Part shown: in pieces, positions 1 through 6,368 of the stretch
How positions within the stretch are numbered: position 1 is the first letter of the stretch
Layout: each line of letters begins with the position of its first letter
DNA from: Caldilineaceae bacterium
Lineage (GTDB): Bacteria; Chloroflexota; Anaerolineae; Caldilineales; Caldilineaceae
NCBI GenBank assembly: GCA_028819675.1
Contig: JAPPKT010000609.1
Span: forward strand, 1-8,792
Direction of reading: 5' to 3'
Length of the DNA stretch: 8,792 nucleotides
Notes under the pieces: generated by a model
What the model was told of the DNA's origin: nothing
The model's input: the letters and a program-made list of their open reading frames with translations, nothing else
The model's database searches: none
Position numbers and translations under genes: made by a program

Positions 1-913
1 AATCCACGTGGACGCACGCCGCTGTCGAGACCGGGCCGTAAGGGTTGTGGGGTGCTAGACCCGCGTAATATACCTCCGCCTGCGCCGCAATGCGCCGAAT
101 CTCGCTGATGCCGCCCGCGTGGCAGGCATCCGGCTGTAACAGGCTCGCTGCCCCAGTCTCCAGAATCTCGCGAAAGCCCCAACGAGTAAACAGTCGCTCA
201 CCCGTGGCAATCGGAATGTTGGTGGCGCGGGCTACCTGCGCCATAGCCGCCGGGTTCTCCGCCTGCACAGGCTCCTCCATGAAGAACGGATAGTACGGCT
301 CAAATCGATGAGCGTACCGAATCGCCATCTGCGGCGTTACCCGCCCGTGCATATCCAACAAAATATCCACGCCGTTGCCGACCGCCTCCCGCACCGCTTT
401 CAGCCCGGCCTCCGCTTCATCCAATACCCTTGGCCCGTCCAGGATATTTGTGATCGGTATCGGGACCGTCTTGACCGCGTCCCAACCCTTCGCCGCCTTC
501 GAAAGCGCGCTCTCCGCCATCGCCTCGGGCGTGTCGCCGCCAAAATGCGTGTACATCCGTACACGGTCCCGTACCTTCCCGCCGAGAAGCTCATAGATCG
601 GCTTGCCCGCCTCCTTGCCCTTGATGTCCCACAACGCCTGATCGATCCCCGAAAGAGCGGACAGACCGATGACGCCCTGTCGCCAGAAGCCGCTGCGATA
701 GAGCACCTGCCAGCAATGTTCCACCTCAAGCGGACTGAAGCCCAGGATCATCGGCTCCATGTCCTGCACACAGCCGGCCACCGCCCGCGGTTTCCCCTCT
801 ACAGTGGCTTCTCCCCAGCCCACCAGCCCTGGCTGATCCGTCTCCACTTTGACAAAGACGAACGTTTTTCGCTCCCCCTGCGCAAAGACTGGTCTGATTG
901 CAGTGATCTTCAT
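1..913 (-). CDS. DgoD-like sugar-acid dehydratase, mandelate racemase/enolase superfamily (C-terminus cut by window edge)
   Basis: The 304 visible residues align by eye along their whole length with E. coli D-galactonate dehydratase (382 aa), so roughly 80 C-terminal residues lie beyond the left edge. Members abstract the proton alpha to a carboxylate and eliminate water, giving a 2-keto-3-deoxy sugar acid. The N-terminal capping domain covers about residues 1-115, and the barrel follows. Probable Mg2+ ligands are D187 (in LLDMHGR), E213 (in FMEEPV) and E239 (in ATGERL). Probable general acid/base histidines are H189 and H289 (in LAPHNPYGP). All five sit at a constant +4 offset from the DgoD residues as I remember them. 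The ATG at 913 has a GAGGAA ribosome site 7 nt upstream, and starts 33 nt after the stop of the upstream fusion gene, so the two are probably co-transcribed. The exact substrate (galactonate, gluconate, another acid) cannot be read from sequence. Confidence 0.88.
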   Translation of the reverse strand, partial: MKITAIRPVFAQGERKTFVFVKVETDQPGLVGWGEATVEGKPRAVAGCVQDMEPMILGFSPLEVEHCWQVLYRSGFWRQGVIGLSALSGIDQALWDIKGKEAGKPIYELLGGKVRDRVRMYTHFGGDTPEAMAESALSKAAKGWDAVKTVPIPITNILDGPRVLDEAEAGLKAVREAVGNGVDILLDMHGRVTPQMAIRYAHRFEPYYPFFMEEPVQAENPAAMAQVARATNIPIATGERLFTRWGFREILETGAASLLQPDACHAGGISEIRRIAAQAEVYYAGLAPHNPYGPVSTAACVHVD

Positions 914-920
914 TGTAGAT

Positions 921-926
921 TTCCTC
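921..926 (-). promoter_or_regulatory. Ribosome binding site of the DgoD-like gene
   Basis: GAGGAA lies 7 nt before the ATG at 913, inside the 33-nt gap after the upstream stop codon. It is one of the clearest Shine-Dalgarno sites in the window and fixes this start. Confidence 0.7.
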
Positions 927-946
927 GTGGGTGCTGGCAGCGCTGT

Positions 947-3733
947 TCAGGCTGCCTCCAACATTTCCTGTACCATTGACTCTGCCAGCTGGCGTTCCGC
1001 CTCGCCGGCCTCGATCTCCCCATCGAGAAGTCCCTTGCGCAATCTGCGCATGATCTGCCCATACCCCGGGCCCGGAGGCAATCCCATCTGGAGGAGGTCT
1101 CTTCCATCCAACGCGGGGCGAACGTGCCGCCATCTGTGCACGTAGCAGTTCAATCGCCTGTGCAGCAAGGGATCCTCCTCCACAAGCGAAAGCAGCAGCA
1201 ACACAGCCGGCTGCGCCCTGTCGAGAATGGCCACTACTTCGCTTGGCCGTTGCTGTAAGTCGGTCAACTCCGGCACGTGTTTCTTGACCATCCTGAGCTG
1301 GCGCATCAGCCCCTGTGTTCTTCCTCGTAGCCGCAGCCTTTCGCTCAGTTCCTTTTCTATCGGTGACGCCTTGCCTTCGTTTTCGCAATCTACCGGCAGC
1401 ACATCGAAAATGAGAAGTCCCCAATAGAGTCGTTCCACCGGCGTGTCGTCCAACTGCAGCTGACCTGCTATCGCCTCAACCGCACTGTCGTCGCCCCCGC
1501 TCCCTGCCTCAATTTGCCTCCCCGCCCTCAGGAAATCCCGAAGCGATGCGCACCGACTGGCAAAAGACTCTCCGGCCCGCAATGCAGGATGTATCCGGCT
1601 GAGAATGCCCAATTCGTCTAGGCGTTGAACTGTATCTTCAGGTCTCTCTTCCCGGAATATCCGGTCCAGCTCCTGTCGAATTCGCGCCGCCGTAACGCGC
1701 CCAAGCAACGGCGACGCATCCACAAGATGCTCCAGCGTCCGCGCGTCGATTCGGAACCGAAACCTCTGTTCATAGCGCACAGCCCGCAGGATTCTAGTCG
1801 GATCATCCACAAAACTGAGGCTGTGAAGAACCCGCAAAACTCCCGTCCTCAGGTCTGACAACCCGCCGTAGAAATCTAGCAAGTCCCCCCATCTGTCCGG
1901 AGTGAGAGCGACAGCCAGCGTATTGACTGTGAAATCCCGCCTGTGCAGGTCCAGTTTGATGCTGCCCTGCTCAACGGTCGGCAGCACGGTCGGCTCCGTG
2001 TAGAACTCGGTGCGCGCTGTAACAAAATCAAGGTGTTCTGGCAACCGGCCTGGATCGGCCCCCTCGCCGCTGGCTACCAGGTCAGGGCACGTCATCGGGT
2101 AGCCGGGCTCGTCGAGAATCCACTTGGCTGTACCGAATCGGGCGTGCGTGACAATACGCCCTCCACACCTGCTCTGAATGCGCTCCGCTAGTTCGATCGC
2201 ATCCCCTTCGACCACCAGGTCCATGTCCAGGAATCCAGCTCTGTCGGAACTGTCGAGGCGCCCCAACAGCAGGTCTCGAACGAATCCGCCGACAACATAC
2301 ACCGCATGTCCCATCTCAGCCGCAGTCTCACCCACTAGCCAGAGTAGCCGGTGTTGGCTTTCGGTAAGGATCTCTCCCAATTCTCGACTGACATCCGGAA
2401 TCTTCGGCGGAGCCTCCTTCTCTTCGCCCCAAAGTTTAAGCAGATCAGTTCGCGTAACAATTCCGACCATCTCGCCGCCGGCATCCACAACAGGAATCTG
2501 TCCCCAACCACTCTCGATCATCAGCTTGTGAAGTGTGCTGATTGGCGCATTCGCACGAACCGTATACTCTCCTTGGCGCATCACTTTATGAACCGGTAGC
2601 GTGCCCAGCCGGTGGCCGAGGGTCCGGTCTGCCTCGCGTCGAGTCAGGATCCCCACCAACCTGCCGCGGCCGTCCTCTCCTCCGTGAAGAACGGGAAACC
2701 CTTCATGGCCGTAGCGCTGCATCAACCCCATCGCATCGGCTACGGTCATCCCGTCCTCCAGGGTACGTGGTCGACCCCGGCTCATGATCTGTGCTACGGT
2801 TGCCGGAGCCACCGCGTGCTCCTGAACCAGCTGGCCGATACGCTCTCTAACCGCCGCAATATCGGTCCCTTCCAGCAGGGCAGCAGCTGCTCGCCTGTGG
2901 CCTCCGCCCCCAAGACGCCCAGTGATCAGCCCGACGTCGATGGCATCGGTGTTGCTCCGGGCCACAACTTGCACGCGATCCGCTAAGTTTACGACGACAA
3001 ACAGTGCATCTGGGTTGAAAAGATCGTTCAGCCGGTGTGCAAGGCCGCTGAGTTCATCTTCATAATCGGGGGCATCCGCCATCGCCAGCACGACGTTCTG
3101 ACCTGCAACCGTCAAGTGCTCCGCGCCATCAGTCAACTGTGCGGACAGTTCTTTCTGCGCGTCGGTGGGAGGGAAATTCAGGAAACGTCGCATCACGTCC
3201 AGACGGGCGTCCTGCTCGACGAGCCAGGCCGCGCAACGAATGTCGCGATGCGTCGTGGAGGGATACAACAGGCTGCCGGTGTCTTCGTAAATTCCCAACG
3301 CCAGCAGGGTGGACTGAAACGGGGAAAGCCCTCTGTTCTGCTGCATCAGACGCTCAACCAGCAGCGTGGCATTGGCACCCGTCGTATGTGGACCAAGGGA
3401 ATCCTGCCAGACCTCCCAACCCGATGGCAGCGGCTCGGTCGCACTATGGTGGTCAATCACCAGATGCCGGCAATCTTCCCCCATTCCCTTTACCGCGTTA
3501 AATCTCCGCGTGTCGACGACAATCGCCAACTCGACGCTGCCGCGCGGCAGATGTCGTGGATCGACGAAAGGAAACTGGTTTCGGTACAGCGAAAGGAAGG
3601 CCTGGACGTTGCGTTTCAGTTTCCACGGCAGGACTGGCAACGCCTGTGGGAAGAGCAGTGCTCCCCCCAGCAAGGAGGCTAACGCATCAAAATCTGCAAA
3701 TTCGTGGGTGAGAATGACTGTCTGGCTGCGCAT
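947..3733 (-). CDS. DHH-DHHA1 / CBS-pair / class II tRNA nucleotidyltransferase (CCA- or A-adding) fusion
   Basis: This protein of about 928 aa joins three modules. The N-terminal DHH phosphoesterase has the DHH triad at residues 94-96, and its DHHA1 part carries GGGGH at 275-279, as in NrnA/RecJ-like enzymes. Two CBS repeats follow at about 309-371 and 380-435; these usually bind adenine nucleotides. The C-terminal poly(A) polymerase/CCA head has GGFVRD at 482-487, the catalytic DxD D503/D505 (in LDMDLVVEG), the RRDFTVNTLA block near 598-607 and the DDPTRILRAVRYEQRF block at 643-658. A C-terminal GRDLLQMGLPPGP motif lies near 877-889. The likely role is to add A or CCA to tRNA 3' ends, with the DHH part possibly hydrolysing short nucleic acids or nucleotides. 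I chose ATG 3733 over an in-frame GTG at 3805 because the DHH homology starts just after it and a sigma70-like promoter overlaps the extra 24 codons. No clear Shine-Dalgarno site precedes 3733. Sequence alone does not decide A-adding versus CCA-adding activity. Confidence 0.92.
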   Translation of the reverse strand: MRSQTVILTHEFADFDALASLLGGALLFPQALPVLPWKLKRNVQAFLSLYRNQFPFVDPRHLPRGSVELAIVVDTRRFNAVKGMGEDCRHLVIDHHSATEPLPSGWEVWQDSLGPHTTGANATLLVERLMQQNRGLSPFQSTLLALGIYEDTGSLLYPSTTHRDIRCAAWLVEQDARLDVMRRFLNFPPTDAQKELSAQLTDGAEHLTVAGQNVVLAMADAPDYEDELSGLAHRLNDLFNPDALFVVVNLADRVQVVARSNTDAIDVGLITGRLGGGGHRRAAAALLEGTDIAAVRERIGQLVQEHAVAPATVAQIMSRGRPRTLEDGMTVADAMGLMQRYGHEGFPVLHGGEDGRGRLVGILTRREADRTLGHRLGTLPVHKVMRQGEYTVRANAPISTLHKLMIESGWGQIPVVDAGGEMVGIVTRTDLLKLWGEEKEAPPKIPDVSRELGEILTESQHRLLWLVGETAAEMGHAVYVVGGFVRDLLLGRLDSSDRAGFLDMDLVVEGDAIELAERIQSRCGGRIVTHARFGTAKWILDEPGYPMTCPDLVASGEGADPGRLPEHLDFVTARTEFYTEPTVLPTVEQGSIKLDLHRRDFTVNTLAVALTPDRWGDLLDFYGGLSDLRTGVLRVLHSLSFVDDPTRILRAVRYEQRFRFRIDARTLEHLVDASPLLGRVTAARIRQELDRIFREERPEDTVQRLDELGILSRIHPALRAGESFASRCASLRDFLRAGRQIEAGSGGDDSAVEAIAGQLQLDDTPVERLYWGLLIFDVLPVDCENEGKASPIEKELSERLRLRGRTQGLMRQLRMVKKHVPELTDLQQRPSEVVAILDRAQPAVLLLLSLVEEDPLLHRRLNCYVHRWRHVRPALDGRDLLQMGLPPGPGYGQIMRRLRKGLLDGEIEAGEAERQLAESMVQEMLEAA

Positions 3734-3772
3734 CGGTGAAATCGGTAAGGCCGCCCATGGAAACTGCAAACT

Positions 3773-3801
3773 ACTATACCCATCGCCATCCGGATGGGCA
3801 A
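3773..3801 (-). promoter_or_regulatory. Sigma70-like promoter of the nucleotidyltransferase fusion gene
   Basis: On the minus strand a -35 box TTGCCC (3801-3796, 4/6 consensus) and a -10 box TATAGT (3778-3773, 5/6) are separated by exactly 17 nt. Transcription would start near 3766 and leave a leader of about 33 nt before ATG 3733. The boxes lie inside the longer GTG-initiated version of the reading frame, which argues against that longer start. The DgoD-like gene downstream probably shares this promoter. Confidence 0.5.
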
Positions 3802-3819
3802 GCACAGGGCTGAAGGTGT

Positions 3820-3836
3820 CCTGCCTCCAGGGCAGG
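3820..3836 (-). terminator. Short GC hairpin after the deaminase gene (weak terminator candidate)
   Basis: CCTGCC and GGCAGG form a 6-bp stem around a 5-nt loop, 27 nt past the TAG stop of the amidohydrolase and just before the promoter of the next gene. No run of U follows, so it may act as a weak or Rho-assisted stop or as an mRNA 3'-end stabiliser, not as a full intrinsic terminator. Its loop contains GGAG, which could be mistaken for a ribosome site for the GTG at 3805 but lies too far from it. Confidence 0.3.
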
Positions 3837-3863
3837 CCTATTCCGACTCCATCGACAGGACCG

Positions 3864-5273
3864 CTAACCGCCCTCTGAGCGGCGCAATAGCGCCAAGGCA
3901 GCCCTATTGTGGCGTTCGGCTAACTTGGGTACGTCAATGTGAGGAGGAACGCCGTCCTCAACCAGGAGCCGCCCGTTGACAAAGGAGAAATCGACAGGCT
4001 GCGGCGAACAGAAAACCAGCGCCGCAACCGGATCATGCACCGCGCCCCCAGCGAAAGTTAACGCCGAAAGGTCAAATCCGATTACATCCGCCGCCATCCC
4101 CGGCACCAGCGCACCGACATCGTCGCGCCCCAACACAGAGGCCCCGCCCAACGTGGCGATCTCCAGCGCCTCCCGCGCCGTCATGCCCTTGGGATTGCCC
4201 ATTACCCGTTGCAGCAACAGGCACTGCCGCACCTCTTCCATCAAGTTGCTGCCATCATTGCTGGCGCTGCCGTCCACGCCCAATCCCACGTTCACACCCG
4301 CATCCCGCATCGCCCGCACCGGAGAAATACCGCTCGCCAACCGCATATTGCTCGTAGGGCAGTGTGCTGCACCTGTCCTTGTGCGCGCAAACTTACCGAC
4401 CTCCTCCTCATTCAGATGCACGCAGTGGGCATGCCAAACGTCATCGCCTAACCAGTCCACAACCTCAGCATAAGTTCCGGGCCGGTAACCGAACCGCTCC
4501 ATGCAGAAATCTTGTTCGTCGAGTGTCTCCGCCAGATGTGTGTGAAGGTGTACATCCATCTCAGGACCAAAAGAGCGGGCAAGTGCTGCGCAATCGCGCA
4601 TCAACTCCTGCGTGACGCTGAACGGGCTCGTCGGGCCTATCACTACCCGGCGCATGGAAAATCGGGATGCGTCATGATACGCTTCCACTAATCTCCGGGA
4701 CTCGACAAGAATGTCGGGTTCCTGTTCCGTCATCCAGTCCGGCGGCAAGCCCCCTCTGCTCTCGCCAAGGCTCACACTGCCTCGCGCGCCATGGAAGCGG
4801 ACGCCGATCTCCTCCGCGGCCTCGAACTGGTGGTCCAGACGCGTCCCGTTTTGCCACAGGTAGTGGTGGTCGCTGCTGGTTGTGCATCCACTCAAAAGTA
4901 GCTCCGTCAACGCCACTTGTGTGCTGACATGTACATCATCAGGACCGATACAGGACCAAATGGGAAACAGAGCGCGCAACCAGTCGAAAAGAACGCCGTT
5001 TTGCGCGGCCGGAACTACCCGCGTAAGAGTCTGAAAGAAGTGATGGTGCGTATTGATAAAGCCTGGAAGGACTATCTTCCCGCGCGCGTCAAGATGAGTT
5101 GTCGAAGAGTCGGTATTCGCCCTGTCCTTGTACTCTGCCGGCAAGTCGATAGTCGCGCCCACCCAGACTATCTGCGGACCCTCCATCACAAGCGCGCCGT
5201 CAGCGATCTCCTCGCGCTCTTCATTCATCGTTACAAGGCATTCGGCATTCGTCACAACGGTCCTTGAATTCAT
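3864..5273 (-). CDS. Amidohydrolase, probable 8-oxoguanine deaminase (ATZ/TRZ family)
   Basis: This 469-aa protein is full length for the cytosolic zinc or iron amidohydrolases that deaminate purines and triazines. Visible active-site elements are the HxH metal pair H76/H78 in NTHHHFFQTLTR, the H246/E249 pair in HTHLAE, H283 in HAHCVHL, and the metal aspartate D334 in GVDGSASND. The NTHHHxxQxLTR block, the PAAQNGVLFDWLR stretch and SSDHHY at 134-138 resemble Pseudomonas 8-oxoguanine deaminase (Pa0142 type), which converts 8-oxoguanine to urate and ammonia. Databases often label close relatives hydroxydechloroatrazine ethylaminohydrolase, so that or another aminohydrolase activity is the main alternative. 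A GGGAG ribosome site lies 11 nt before the ATG. The gene follows the 296-aa conserved protein after 113 nt. A role in salvage or detoxification of oxidised purines is inferred from family membership only. Confidence 0.85.
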   Translation of the reverse strand: MNSRTVVTNAECLVTMNEEREEIADGALVMEGPQIVWVGATIDLPAEYKDRANTDSSTTHLDARGKIVLPGFINTHHHFFQTLTRVVPAAQNGVLFDWLRALFPIWSCIGPDDVHVSTQVALTELLLSGCTTSSDHHYLWQNGTRLDHQFEAAEEIGVRFHGARGSVSLGESRGGLPPDWMTEQEPDILVESRRLVEAYHDASRFSMRRVVIGPTSPFSVTQELMRDCAALARSFGPEMDVHLHTHLAETLDEQDFCMERFGYRPGTYAEVVDWLGDDVWHAHCVHLNEEEVGKFARTRTGAAHCPTSNMRLASGISPVRAMRDAGVNVGLGVDGSASNDGSNLMEEVRQCLLLQRVMGNPKGMTAREALEIATLGGASVLGRDDVGALVPGMAADVIGFDLSALTFAGGAVHDPVAALVFCSPQPVDFSFVNGRLLVEDGVPPHIDVPKLAERHNRAALALLRRSEGG

Positions 5274-5284
5274 CTACAATACTG

Positions 5285-5292
5285 CTCCCTTT
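5285..5292 (-). promoter_or_regulatory. Ribosome binding site of the amidohydrolase
   Basis: AAAGGGAG ends 11 nt before the ATG at 5273, a slightly long but workable spacing. The rest of the 113-nt gap up to 5386 holds only a 4-bp GCCC/GGGC hairpin near 5310 and no convincing promoter, so transcription may come from upstream. Confidence 0.45.
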
Positions 5293-5386
5293 CAGTGAAT
5301 GCCCTTATCGGGCTGTTTAACGTATTTGCCAGGCGTACCTGAAGCTACCCTTTCGAGTCTGGCTGTGCTGCCTTTATCTCTTCCCT

Positions 5387-6277
5387 TCAACGCAGTGCCA
5401 GCAGGCTGGGTGTCATCCCTTCCTCATCCAACATCTCCTTCAGTTCCGCAGCGGATAGCGGACGCCCTTTGCCAGCCAGGGCCGTTAGGGCCGCCTCCAT
5501 CACGTTCGTTCCAAAACTGCGCCCATCCAATCGCGGTGTCACCGTAGCCAGATGGGAAACGCCTCGCTCCCTGAGAAGGCTTATGTCTTCGTCCGTTGTG
5601 GTGTTTGTCACAATGATCTTGCCTTCCAGGCTCGGGGGCAAGTGCTGCTTGATGTAATGAAAATCATCGGCAACAATTGAGGCCCAACTGTACTGTGCCG
5701 CGAATTTGGGGACGATCTGCTCCTGTTGTTCTCCGGTTGGGTAGATCCAGGAGAAAGGTAATCGGGACATGACCGGCAGCAGAATCCGGGCCAGCAAATG
5801 AAGGGTGCTCAGACTTCGCAAGAAAACAGGGATTCCCAGACCGAAAGCCAGGTCGCCAAATAGCGGCTGATAACCCATGTCCAGAAAGCCGCGCACCATC
5901 GCATAGCGGCCGACAGCCACACAAAATAATACTCGCTTGGAATGTGGGGGCAGGTGATTCTGCAGTCGCCGCGCAGTCTGTCGCTCCACAACCGTGCGAA
6001 TCCCGCCGCCGTCAACCACCGGCGATTGTACACCGGCAACGATGCTGCGGACCGAATGGAGGGGAAAGTAGCGCTCGTTTACCTCAAGGCCGAGGTCTGC
6101 ACCGCCAAAACCAAAGGCGTCCACCTGGCCGTCATGTTCCAGAAACAGACGCCGCATCCGTTTCTGGTCTCCATCGGCGCCGATCCGCTCCAGAACGACC
6201 TGCTCATCCCGGATCGTGGTCTCGACCCGTTTATTGCGCTTGCTGCTGCCCAAGCTGATGGAGACGACCCGTTTCAT
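5387..6277 (-). CDS. Conserved protein of uncertain function, family commonly labelled 'quinate 5-dehydrogenase'
   Basis: This 296-aa protein opens with MKRVVSISLGSSKRNKRVE and carries an ERIGADGD block at 30-37 and DAFGFGGADLGLEV at 53-66. A SWIYPTGEQQE block lies at 176-186, DDFHYIK at 204-210, and a conserved C-terminal part with TNTTTDEDISLLRERGV (224-240) and GRSFGTNVMEAAL (252-264). I recognise this as a family widespread in Firmicutes, Chloroflexota and relatives that automatic pipelines name quinate 5-dehydrogenase. I see no clear glycine-rich GxGxxG nucleotide-binding motif, so the label looks unreliable. A hydrophobic stretch at about 143-175 could be buried core or membrane-associated; no signal peptide is visible. 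It lies 97 nt after the alpha-oxoamine synthase and 113 nt before the deaminase, on the same strand. Family membership is fairly sure; function is unknown. Confidence 0.7.
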   Translation of the reverse strand: MKRVVSISLGSSKRNKRVETTIRDEQVVLERIGADGDQKRMRRLFLEHDGQVDAFGFGGADLGLEVNERYFPLHSVRSIVAGVQSPVVDGGGIRTVVERQTARRLQNHLPPHSKRVLFCVAVGRYAMVRGFLDMGYQPLFGDLAFGLGIPVFLRSLSTLHLLARILLPVMSRLPFSWIYPTGEQQEQIVPKFAAQYSWASIVADDFHYIKQHLPPSLEGKIIVTNTTTDEDISLLRERGVSHLATVTPRLDGRSFGTNVMEAALTALAGKGRPLSAAELKEMLDEEGMTPSLLALR

Positions 6278-6291
6278 TGTGAATCTACTTC

Positions 6292-6354
6292 GGGCCCCTT
6301 AAGTTTCGGCCCCATTGCGCGGCAAATGACCGGCGCATCCGGCACTCACGCAAT
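6292..6354 (-). other. Structured intergenic stretch: nested inverted repeats before the 296-aa protein gene
   Basis: In the gap after the alpha-oxoamine synthase, ATTGCG (6314-6319) pairs with CGCAAT (6349-6354). Nested inside is a CCGG/CCGG stem (6330-6333 with 6339-6342) around 5 nt. A second stem, GGGCC (6292-6296) with GGCCC (6308-6312), follows and ends about 15 nt before the ATG at 6277. This downstream stem would hold the only purine-rich AAGGGG near the start. No U-run follows either stem. It could be an mRNA processing or translation-control element, or chance in GC-rich sequence. Confidence 0.3.
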
Positions 6355-6368
6355 CTGCCCTGCTGGCC

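Noticed and set aside
308..979. A 223-codon open frame on the plus strand
   Set aside because: It is antisense to the DgoD-like gene and crosses its start region; its arginine-, proline- and histidine-rich composition is typical of a shadow frame.
3035..3682. A 215-codon open frame on the plus strand
   Set aside because: It lies opposite the DHH domain of the fusion gene and has no recognisable features; it is a shadow frame.
3734..3805. 24 extra N-terminal codons from GTG for the fusion protein
   Set aside because: The stretch contains a promoter, has no ribosome site before it, and DHH-family similarity begins after M25.
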